Below, in pieces: positions 21,525-33,000 of a stretch of 64,000 bases of DNA (the first letter of the stretch is position 1; every line of letters starts with the position of its first letter). The notes beneath the pieces are model-generated. The model was given only the letters and a program-made list of their open reading frames with translations. It was not told the origin of the DNA and ran no database searches. Origin of the DNA: Plasmodium coatneyi (Eukaryota > Apicomplexa > Aconoidasida > Haemosporida > Plasmodiidae). Made by a program: the position numbers and the translations under genes. The stretch spans positions 310,001-374,000 of the forward strand of contig NC_033567.1 in the NCBI RefSeq assembly GCF_001680005.1, read 5' to 3'.

Positions 21525-23031
21525 CACAGGTAAGAAAAAATAAAATAAATTAAACAAAAGGGCAAGTGTTAATGTGTCCATTTTTCTCGCATCGCAGATA
21601 GCCACCCGAACGTGGAACATCTTTGCTACACTTTTTTAAAATATTTACAAGCTGCTCAGAAGCCTAGTGAGCATATAAGTATAGCAATATATTAATAAAT
21701 TTAAGCAGACAAATTGGGACATTCCGAATTGTATTCAATGCTATTACGTCATGAGGAGTTAACCGAAGGTGGGTGGAAGACTTCACCATTCGGCGTAAAC
21801 TTAAAAATTGCAGCTAATTGAGGAAACGGATTAAACGCCTCAGAGTTGGTCAGTATTAACAAACTTATCTGCAAAGATTTGCCAACCATTCACCACAAAT
21901 TTAGTTTTCTTTTGGACAAACCTTAATTCTATACCCATTTAACATTTTTTACAAAATAGCGCATCAGCCCAAGCACACACACATATACACACAGATGAAT
22001 CAGTGCTCTGAAAAAGCACCACGTCGGGGAAACAAAGGAAAGGACCTCGAAAAAAATTCATTTGTTTCAAATTCTGAAAGTGCTTAAAATGATCTACATG
22101 AATGTGTAGCTGTGATTCCGAAGAAGTGCCTATTAAATATAAGTTCACCCCCTTCTATTTTTTTTTTTTTGTTTCTTCCTCATTTTGTGTAAATGTACAC
22201 GTCAATTGTTGCGTTATATGTACTTATGAGCACTTATTTTGGTAATTTCCAGCATCGATTTACCTTATCTTTTTTTTTTTTCCTGCTTCTAAGATTGGCA
22301 TTATAGAAATCTCCATGTTTGCACGCTTTCCTGTGCGCATGTAATTAAGACCTTTTTGTTAATTTGTTCCCTTTTTTTTTGCGTTCCCATTTTTCTTTTT
22401 TTTTTTTTACATTCATCATTCGTACATTCGTACGTTCGTACATTTGTACATTCGTTCATTCGTTAATTTGTTAATTCGTTTTTAATTTTTTTTTTTTTCG
22501 AACTGCATTCACAAATGTGTATACGTATACGTTTAAAAATTGCTTCTGTTTTGTTTCCCATTTTTCTTTATATTTCACAGTGACCACCATTAACCCTTTT
22601 CATTTGAGCTGCTTTAAAAAATGCCTATTGTGCCTACCGCAAATTGCTAACATAAGCACGGTTTTTGCTGAATGTGCCGAATGTTATGGCGCGCACCTTT
22701 TTAACCATATTGACAGTTTCCTTCTTTTTCTTTACAGTATTCCATATTGTAATTCTGCGTAGCCTCACGCGCAATACCCTTTTTGTCATAAAATTATACG
22801 TATGCACTGTTGCGTGAACAATATTATTGTTTACCTCTTTTTTTTTTTTACACAATTTCTTCCCCTTTGGAAGAACCAATTGTCTGTGTGTATATTTTCT
22901 TAAGCAAAATTTCAACTTCCCTCACATTCATACGAATTTCCGCAAATATTAAGAAAAAAATGAAAAATATTGATCCGTATAGTCTCATTTTTATAACTTT
23001 CCTTTTTGTAAAATTTTCTAATATATAAAAA
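21525..23031. other. Intergenic region between two plus-strand genes
   Basis: It holds the 3' end of the small membrane protein gene and the promoter of the FKBP-TPR gene. It has many T runs and a CATTCGTA-type simple repeat at about 22418-22480. No convincing gene is seen. Confidence 0.45.
22418..22480 (+). repeat. Imperfect ATTCGTAC / TTCGTTAA short tandem repeat
   Basis: Units of ATTCGTAC drift into TTCATTCG and GTTAATTT. It lies in the promoter-side intergenic region of the FKBP-TPR gene, about 550 bases upstream of its ATG. Confidence 0.6.
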
Positions 23032-26000
23032 ATGATTACCGATTCGGAAGCCCCAAGTAATTCTTCTCAAAAATGACACGTCCGATAGGACACTATCTCG
23101 ATTAAAGATACACCCACAGATTGGCAAACGTGCATGTGCTTACACACCTATTAAAATTATGCACATTTTTTATTTCCCCCTCTTTTAAGCGTACAATTTT
23201 AACAGCGATGATGAAGCGCCTTGCGAGTACCTGAACGATGTCTATGCGATAAGCGAAGACACTTTTTCGTTTAAAATTATCAAGCAGTTGGGGGAGGTAC
23301 AACTGATTAGTTTAGCTATTCGTGCATTTTTCTTTGAGTGTACATTCGTAGAATGCACAGTTGTTTTCTCATCCCCAATGGGCAATCATTTAAATAGAAT
23401 TTTCTTTCCACCTTTGTGCGTCACTTCGAACGATCACCAAATTTGAAAATGTTCTTTTTTCTTTTTTTAAGGGCTACTACAGTCCCGGAAATGGACACAA
23501 AGTAAAAAGTAAAAGAAAAAAACGTTAAAATGTGACAACATCGATAGGAAAGCGAATGGAACAATGCACGAGATGGATAACCAAGAAGAAACGCGCACAT
23601 GCTTTTTTTTTTTGATCCCCCCCCTTTATTAGTAATATACTACAAACTAGGTTCCGAGGACAAAATCGCTAGTGCTAACGTGTATTTAGGAAAGAATGGT
23701 TACACAATATAAATTCCATATGTTTCCCCGTCTCTTAAGATCATTTACTATTTAGCTTTGCACATTTTACACGTCACAAAACTGTGTGGTGTACCCCGTA
23801 AACATGGAGTTCTTCCATTTTTGTGATCCCCCCCTTTCCTCAGACAAACTACCCTATATTTGCGAAATTGCTGCAAAATGTATGAAGCCAAATGAGGTCA
23901 GTATCATTCAGGCCCCAAAGCTATTTACAAGTAATTACCCCCCATATTCACATATATACACGTGGAAAATGTGTAAACAAACATTCCAAGTATATGCACT
24001 ACGTTTTGACACCTATATACACCCCTCACCACTGCAGAAACATTTAGCAACTCTGAACGGAAGAACAAGTATGATAGGAAGGAAAACTTCAGGACGGAGT
24101 TTAAAAAGGCCCTAAGATTTAAGCAGAAGTGCGTCGAAAAGTACATAAGCTATTCCATCGTGGAAAACTTGAAAAGAATAAAATTAAGTTCAAACGATGT
24201 AAAATTGCTGGTTCGGAAAAGCAAATTAAAGAAGGGTAACCGGGATGTAAATAAGGATGTGGCGGAAAAAAACGCGCCGAATGTAGAACTGAAAGAAGAA
24301 GACCCACACAAGTGCTCACAAACGTTGACCTTAGAAGATATTAACAATGTAAGGTATAAATTTTTAAAGGAGGAAGAACTGAGCACATACATTGTGTACT
24401 TGAAAGAATATAACCGAGTCGATATTCTAAACGATGACAAAACAATTATAAAGGAAGTCATGCGAGAAGGAAAAGGAATTTTTACCCCGAAAAAAAATGA
24501 TTACATTGATTTTTTCATACAAGATGGAAAGAAGGGAGAGTTTATTCACACCACCTTGGAGGAACATAATTTAAAATATAGGGGGCTCTTCAAAATTTTG
24601 CAAAATATGAAAAAAAAAGAAATGTCCAAAATTGTTCTTAAAGGTTTGGAATGTCTCCACGTCAACCACGCCGCGAAAAACACACACTTAGAAAAAGATC
24701 TGCCAAATGGTCAGGAAAAAAAACCAAACGACACGCAGGTCATCGTGAAAGAGACAAAGTTGTCCAACATTGAAACAAATCAAGTGAAACAAAATCAGGG
24801 TGAGATAGAAAAGGGAAAGGATGTCGATTTGAATTTTAGAGACGAATTATCCAAGCTGAAGAAAGAAATAATTATAGAACTAGTGGACTTTAGAAAGTCC
24901 AAACTGGTTAATTTTTCTTCAATCATCAACCTGAACAACACGGAAAAGCTACTCTTTTACATATCCGAAGAGGGAAAAAATAAACCCCCAAACAAACCAA
25001 TCATTGACACCGATTGTGAGTTGATAATCCATTTAAGTATCCATAATGATAAGGACAGGACGAAAGGGAAAAGAATGTGTTTGCCGGTTCATTTCTGGAA
25101 GAACAATGGCAGTATTAAAAGAAGAAAAGCGTTTTTTCTTTTTTCGTATGGGTCATGTTTTACGGCTCCTCTTTGGTTTTATGAATGTTTCAAGGGGCTA
25201 AAGGAGGGGGATGAAGTAATCATTCCCTTATCAAAAAACAGGAACATTTTTTCGGAGAACCAGTTCGCTTACCATTTAATTTTTGAGGAAACTGCCCAAG
25301 GGGAAGAAGCGCAACACAACCGACACGGCAATGGTGAAAATGAAGATCATATTGAAAGGAACAATGAAGTAAAGGACGACCGGAAGAAGTCCACCCCAAA
25401 TGACAGTCACCAAATAATAAGAAGGAACCATTCGGGGAGGAAATCGTCCAAAATAAACGACCGAAATTTTGTGAAACGCCTGATTTCCAATCGAAATAAG
25501 GGCAAAGGCTTCTTCCTGATTGACGGCTTGAAGGAAAACCAAGTGGATCGTTTTTGCGAAGGTTTTTTTTCATCGCAAACGTGCCTCATCGATGGAACTA
25601 AAGATGAGGCCGAATCGACAAGATTGCCCTTCCTTTGTAGCTCCTTCCTAAGAGTCAGACGCAAAAAATTTTACAAAAGTGTAGCTAACATTCAAAAAAA
25701 GGAAAAACTTAACAGGATGAAGCATCAGCTGAGTAGACAACTTTACGAAGATAACTTTTCAAACGAGTGCATCTCAAAAAAGATTGAACAGAAAGGACAA
25801 AAAACGGATAATTTTTCATTCTTTAAGAGAGCCCTAAAAAATGTGTACTTTGAGAAATCCTTTTACGAAAAAAATGCCATTTTAAAAATTAAAATTGTTA
25901 AACTTATTTGTAAGAGGAAAGACCCGTGGAATATGAACACGTCAGAACAAATTGAGTACCTAAAAATTTACAACAAAATGGGCAATACGTTTATGAAAAA

Positions 26001-26448
26001 AAATTTGCCGTATGCAGCGTCACTACAATACATAAAAGGCTTCGATATATTTCGCTTTTCCAAAATGTACAGTTCAATTTTTGAGGAAAAGAAAATAAAT
26101 GTGTCAAATTTAGCCAGTGATGACATGACCAAGGAACTCGTACTACACATGGAAAAGATACTAACCAATTTGGCTATTTCTCACTACAAATTAGGAAACT
26201 ACAATGAATGTGTTAAGTATGCAGAAAGCGCTGCTATTATAAATCCAGAAAATATTAAATGCATTTATTGGAAACACATGGCATATTTGCAACAAAATAA
26301 ATATCACCAAATCATAAAAAATTTAAACAATTCTTTTTGCCTCAACAATTTAACACTGCTTAAGTTGTATAACACTGCACGCGTAATAAAGAAAAAACAA
26401 GACGCCCACTTTAATTCACTTTTCTACGCCATGTACGATCAGAAGTGA
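23032..26448 (+). CDS. Divergent FKBP-type protein with TPR domain, five exons
   Basis: Exons 23032-23056, 23190-23296, 23472-23501, 23756-23930 and 24038-26448 join in matching phases and give 915 residues starting MITDSEAP. Up to three FKBP-like units can be seen. Unit 1 is split over the small exons (FKIIKQLGE, GYYSPGNGHK, then CTFYTSQN, resembling the FKBP start and its HYTG strand). Unit 2 begins near residue 249 (EVMREGKGIFTPKKND). Unit 3 is around 405-530 and includes YECFKGLKEGDEVIIPL. From about 745 a TPR region follows (KMGNTFMKKNLPYAASLQY; NLAISHYKLGNYNECVKYAESAAIINP) with a KKKQDAHFNSLFYAMY tail, as in FKBP51/52. That layout points to an Hsp90-type co-chaperone. The usual aromatic catalytic residues are poorly kept, so isomerase activity is doubtful. 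It is distinct from a canonical single-FKBP parasite enzyme. Confidence 0.72.
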
Positions 26449-27024
26449 AGTGATAATACCAGCTGGCGCGCATTCAAAATTTGTGTAACGAATTTACTTC
26501 ATTGTATTAAACGTTTTACCCGATTATATTTTAAATTTTGGGCACACCTTGATTAACCTGTCATAGTTGCCCGTCACTTTAAATCTTTCTGCATTATCGT
26601 TCCGCACCTTTTTACGAAGTTATAATTCGTTACATTTTCTCTCTTTCTTTTTTTTGTCCTTTTTTTTTTTTTTTTTTTCCGTACTGACGCCTAACCGAAA
26701 ACGTCCTCCGTTTGTACTTCCCTAAATTAACCCTTTATCCTCCAATGGCGTTATTCAACGTGCTGGATTTTTTTACTTAAAAAAGAGTTTGATATATAGG
26801 ATAAAGATTTCTACGTAAACAAATGTGAGAAATCATGTAAATACAAAGGTACTTCTTTGTGGGTAAAAAATCACACAAACGACTACATGCATGTGAAAGG
26901 GATGGTAGGGGCCACCCGCAGTTCCTCAATAATTCCCATGTGGTTTATTTTGCTATTCACCAATTGGGTCTACAAATATATGTTTCTACACGCAAGTAGG
27001 GGGAAATACCTATGAGGTGCCCAT
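26449..27024. other. Convergent intergenic region
   Basis: A short 3'-to-3' spacer between the FKBP-TPR gene and the giant TRRAP gene. It contains a T run at about 26661-26678 and no gene. Confidence 0.6.
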
Positions 27025-30000
27025 TTAGAACCACGGGAACCAGGGGCCATTGGCGGTTCGTAAATACTTCTTACTCATAGATATTTCCATTAGATCTATC
27101 ACAGAATTGTACGATTCATCCATGTATGTATCCCCGTTTTTCCTAATCTTTGCACTTTGTTCCTTTTGCAAATTGTTTGCAGTACATTTTAACTCCGCAT
27201 TTTGGTCTTGCCCATTATCGGGGGGTCCATTTTTCGTAACATTTTCCTGCTCTTCCTTTTGTGCCTTGTTATTCCTACATTTGGAAGTATCCGTTCTATT
27301 TTTCTTGCTCTGTTTATTCGTAGCGTTATCTTCCATGGGTTTCTGCTCTATAGGTGGTTGTGCTTGGTTTGCGTCTGTTTGTTCTTCCTTTTGGTCCCCA
27401 CTTGGCTTCTTCTTGCTCCTTCGCCTTTTCTTATTACTGTTGTCATTGCTAGGGGTAGTGGCGTTGTTCGTATTAGTAGTGTTATTTACATTACTTACAT
27501 TCATTACATTACTCTCCTTATTGCCATTCTTTTCATTTTCCTCACTATGCTTCGTCTCGCCAGTTGCCTCCTCCACCATCGCACTGTTCTCCTTATTGGG
27601 TGACTTCTCATTTGCGATGTTCACTTCATTGAGTAAGGGATCTGCCTTATCGCACACATTTTTGTCCCCCTGTGTTGCTTCCTTTTTCACAGGACTTCTC
27701 CTACTCTTAGATACTTTGGTATTACCCTCCACCTTGAGCAACTTGGACGGCGTTTCGCTTCTTTTCCTTTTCGAATTTGCATTAGTTCTTTTCGCATTTT
27801 GTGCATTCTTATCCTCATTATTGTTCGCATGCTCAAGTTCGTCCTCCGAGGACAATTCAGATAAGGAGATATCCTGCAAATCTGAGTTGTACTCATATGT
27901 TTTGAGCACATCGATCTCTTTCTTACATTCATCCCCGTTTGACAGAGAAACGTTCTTCTTCCTTTCTAATATGTTTTTATATAAGCAGCGAACTCGGTAG
28001 CATGCATTCCTTACATGTTCTTCTGCATCCTTTATGATCATTTTTGTTGTCACATCGTCTACATTGAAGGATTTCACGTAAGCTTGCTTAACCTCCTCAC
28101 CATTTAAACCCTTCCCTTTCTTTTGCAGAATTTTTCTGTTTTCCCCATACACATATAGAGAATAAAAATCATCCAAAGTGGTTAGGTTTAAAAAGTCTCT
28201 TACATAGTTCATGTTTTTTTTTAGAGCCATTATTGATACGTAAAAATTGGATGGGAAGGCACCCCTTAACCCTTGGAACCCAATAAATTGCTGAATGTTC
28301 CGGGTAAGTCTGAAGGGTACCCCCCTCTTCTTCGTCTCCTTTTTGTTAGGATAATATTTGCACAAATTCATATAGGAGGGTCTCCCTTCCAAATACATAG
28401 TTCTTCCCGATCGCTTGGACAACATAATCGTATTCAGCGAGGAATTTTGTTGAAAAAAAACGTAATTTAACATACATGTTAGGGAGTAACTTTTAACAAA
28501 TTGGCTATTCATAACGTAGTAACTTTCTAAATTGTTGTGCAGAGAGTAGAAGTAATTCTTCAATATACTTTTTGGAACCATTTTACGGATATCCTTAAAG
28601 TGTAATTTTACAATTTTCCTCACGCATTTTTTGAAGGATTTCCTAAACCATTCCTCGCTTCTAAAGGTCTGGATTAGTTCTTCATACGACAGCGAATTGT
28701 AATAATCCATCTGTTCTTTGTAGGGCATTCCTTCGACATTTTTAACAGCGTTACAGTGATTGGAGTTATTACCACTTTCTTTTGCATTCACGAAAATATC
28801 ACTACTGTTCTTTTTAAGGACGGTATTTTTTACGATACTTACTGAGCCTTTTTCTTTGGGAATTTCTTCACTATTGGCTTTATTCACAAGAACGGCTCCC
28901 TTCTTATCGTTCCTTTTATCGGGAAGACTGTTTTTCTTTTTGCTTCCTTCCGTCATCGCTATGTCCTGTTCTTTCACCACACATTCGATTTTGTTCAGCA
29001 AAAATGTGCGTATTGAATTTTTGATAAGATTTCTATGAAGTAGTAATACATTATCTAGGGAATACTTTTCATTTTTCGTAACCAGCATGTAATTATTATA
29101 CAACTCCTTCAGCGAAATGTCCTCAAACGTTTCATCCTTTAATCTAAAACTTGGGTGCAGTGGAGTATGTATATTTATTCCAAAGGAGAGACCCCTTTTC
29201 TTCGTATGGGAAAACTTAAACATGGTGTTATTAACCAAAATTTGAAACAGCGTAAACTTATGTTCCGACTTGCTGCGAATAGAATTACAAGGTTGTACGG
29301 TGTAATGCTGAATATTTCCATCGCTTGTTAAGAAGCTAATCCTCTTCATGCAGTGGTCACTTAGAACTGTTCGCATTATAGGCTTGTTCATCCTTACAAT
29401 GCTCGTAGGGGAATATAAATTCAAATCGTATAGGTAGTTTAAATGCTCCCCTATGTATTTTACCCTACAACTTGGCAATTCTATTTTTAGGGGGAAATCC
29501 GAAAACATATCAAACAGGGAATGGGAAAAATTATCCAACCCTTCATTTTCATTTAACGAATGAATAATTACAAATAGCATGTCCTTCCATTTTTTTGCAA
29601 TTTGGGGAAATTCTTCCAAGGTGAAGTAGTTATCCTTTCGATCTTTCTTACTTATTTCATCCCCATGGGGTGTTACCACGTCGGCTTTGTTTTCTTCTCC
29701 TGTGTTGCTGTTTGTTATATTCGATTTGTTGTTCCCCTTCTCATTAACCACTACGTTGTTAATGCTTCCCCCCCTAATACGCACATTTCTCTTTAACAAT
29801 TTTACATCCTTTTTAAATTCCTTCCAAAAGAGGTTCATATTGTTAATAGCTATTTTGCTCCTTCGCCTATTTGTGTAATTTTTCTTCACTTTGGCTTTAT
29901 ACCGCTTGTACAAAATATACTTTTCTGTCATCTTTTGAATAAATGTCGATACATGTGTTCGTGAGTAGGGGAATTCCATGCATTGATCTAGTAATTTCCC

Positions 30001-33000
30001 CACCATGTAATAGGTCTCTTCAAGTGGTTCCAATCGGGTGTAATTTAAAATTCCATTACACATAGAATTCAGGGACGAATATAAATCCACATGTTTGCTC
30101 TTAAAAACGTTCATCAACTGGTCAAAGCCGTCCTTAAATAGGTCCGCATACTCGTACCCTTCTTGCTTTTCCGGGATGGCAGAATTTGCGGCAGTAGGGG
30201 CAGCTTTCTTTTCGTCCCTTCGATTGGCTTCCTTGACGGTGCTCTTGTTGCTCTCCTTTTCGGTTTTACGGTTCACCCGCATCCTCACTTTGGGGGTCGC
30301 TCTCCGTCCACTACGTGCGTTACTTCGCTTGGTATTTCTGTTCCCACTTGGGTTATCATTCACGTTGTCATCTCCACCCAATATGCACACGTTACCCCTT
30401 CCATTCTCACCAGTTACGTTACCTCTCACGGATGGGACACTGCCACCCTTCAAACTATACCCTTTTAAGTTGTGGTCATCATGGAAAAATGTTCCATCCT
30501 CCATTTGGAATTTTTTCTTATTGTTCAATCCCAGATTGGGATTTTTCACCATATTTACGTTATTTTTCATTAAAGAGGATTTTTCGTCCATGCCTTTTTT
30601 CTTATTCCTACCATCCTGCAGATAGTAGAGCTTACCATTTCTCTCAATTTGCAGCGCTCTAAAATGGTAAAACACATCTTGGGGGAACTTCCTTATAAGC
30701 ACATGTAAAATTTTGTGAAAGTACAAATAATTGTCCTTGTTAACATTTATATTGTTCAAAAGGAAGGGCAGATAGAACAGCCAAAGATTGGGACATATAT
30801 TATCATTGTATTTGTTAAAAACTTGCATAACGCAATTATCCCTCATATCGGTGCTAAGCAAATAGAGGACGTTGCTTAAGTAGTAGTACCCCTCGTGTGT
30901 ATTCAAGCTGGAATATATCAAATAGGAAATTATGGAACTTAAGCAGAATGATACGTTTTTGTTCTCCTTATAGGCTTTCTTACAGTAATCTGCCCACAGT
31001 GCCCAAGAATTATTTTCCAGTGGGTATATCTTCAGGGAGGAGAGAAAGCACTCCTCAATTAAATTTCCATCAAATAGGTTGCACTTCTTATGGTCACATT
31101 TGCAGGTGTATTCCCCGTTGTTTTTCGTCTGTTGCCTTTTTTTATCTCCCCTTTTTGCTATTTTTTTCTCTTCCTTATTGGATTCTTTGCAATCGCTTAC
31201 TTCGATCTGGCTATCCATCTCCTTCTCATGCAGGGGACTTTCTCCATTCGTTTGTACACTCTTCTTCACACTATCTTCTGCAGTTTCGCTAACTGCTTTG
31301 GTGACTTTACTTCTTTTCTTCCTTTTCGAAGTTTTATCGTCGACAAGTTCTTCCTTCTTTTCCTCAGCAATGTTACTGTGGAATATTTCTCCTTCCAAAC
31401 GGTTTGGCGTTTCGTTGGGAGCATTGGTGCCTTTTTTTCTCCTCTTGTTTCTTTTGTTATTCATTTTTTCACTCGGGTTGCAGCCATCATTGTTACTAAC
31501 AACTGCGCTGGGAATGTTCACACTCTTTTCTTCCTCCGTCCTCTGAGGTGTCATCACTGAATGGGAAACAATGTCAGTACTGATCTGCGTAAAGGCCGTT
31601 TCATCCTCCCTTGTGATATCCTGGCACATGTACCTACATCTGTCACAGTTCAGTTTTGAATTCTTCTCAATAAAATTATTTCTATACAAAAATAAAATAA
31701 TTTTATTCAAGTTACACAGAATCTTCCCCTTCATGTAGAAAAATTCGCTGCGAAATTTCTCATAGCTGACCATTGGAAGGGAGTCAAAATCAAATGTGTT
31801 AATAAGATTAAGTGAGTTAATGTAGCACTTTAGCTTTTTTACAACTTTCTGAAGAAATGCATTCTTCCCCAATTTTCGCAAATTAATACATATGTTGAAA
31901 TGTTCGTATTCCATATTTCGAATGTATAGATAATTGTCTTCATGGGCGATGTTTGGTTTCTTCTCCTTCTTATAGTTTTTCTTTTTGGAAAATTCTGCTT
32001 CATCACAAGCGGTACTGCTGTACTTTTCCAACATGTTGTGTGCAATATTATATCCATTATTTGAGATATTACTGTTGATTAATTTTTTCAAATTCATTTT
32101 AATAATTTCCATGTTATACATGTAGATGCATCTGGCATCCATCACTCTACCTCCGCTGTTACTACCAGGGTTGCTAATGCTATTTCCACTACTACTACAG
32201 CTGATGCTATTTCTGTAACTTCCATTTTGTACAAAATTCTCATAAAGCTTGTCAAAATAATTGTACGACATATTATTCATTTCTCTCATCCTCTTCATCA
32301 TATTTAATAAGTGATAGTTCTTATATTTGTCACTCAAATTTTCGGTGCAATTTTCCTTCGAAAAGGATAACAAACCACATTTGTCCATAAAAATTTTACA
32401 AATTTTTAAAAAGAGTAACTTCCACTGGTAGGAATATTTCATATTGTGGATATCATCATAAACGTAAGCAGTACTTTCCTTGTTGCACATGATAAACAAA
32501 TTATGTAATAGGCATATTAACTGCAATTCAATTTCTTCCTTCTGAGCTTGTTTCTTCCTTAGCGAGTTCTCCCTTATTATTTCTATGCTCATTTGCGCAT
32601 GTTCAAACATTTCTGCGTGTGCAAATAAAAGGCTCAAATTGTTGTTTTTATAATTGCACATTTGCCTCACTTTGTTAATTAGCAGATTCATTCCATTGTC
32701 TATGTTTTCTTTAACCGTTTTTATGTGTTTGCTCTTCAAATCGAATTTGAACTTTTTCATAAGGAATGCACTACTTTGCTCATTCACGTTGCCTACTAAA
32801 TGTTTACCCTCACTGAATGCGTTTCCTCGTTCCCACATAACCTTTCCGAGTGGATTCGCCCCTGTAGCAGCGCTCCCTTCAACGTTCTTTTCTACATTAT
32901 TTTCTACATTCCCTTCGACGTTCGTTCCAACGGGGACCTCCTCCATTTCGATGTTCTCGTTCCCCTGCATGCTCTCAACAATTGTGTCACTATTTTCCTG

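Noticed and set aside
27050..28000. Long plus-strand frame of 316 codons opposite the TRRAP 3' end, and many similar frames opposite 27-53 kb
   Set aside because: They are antisense shadows of Lys/Asn/Ser-rich coding sequence, giving Phe/Leu/Ser/Cys-rich peptides without motifs.
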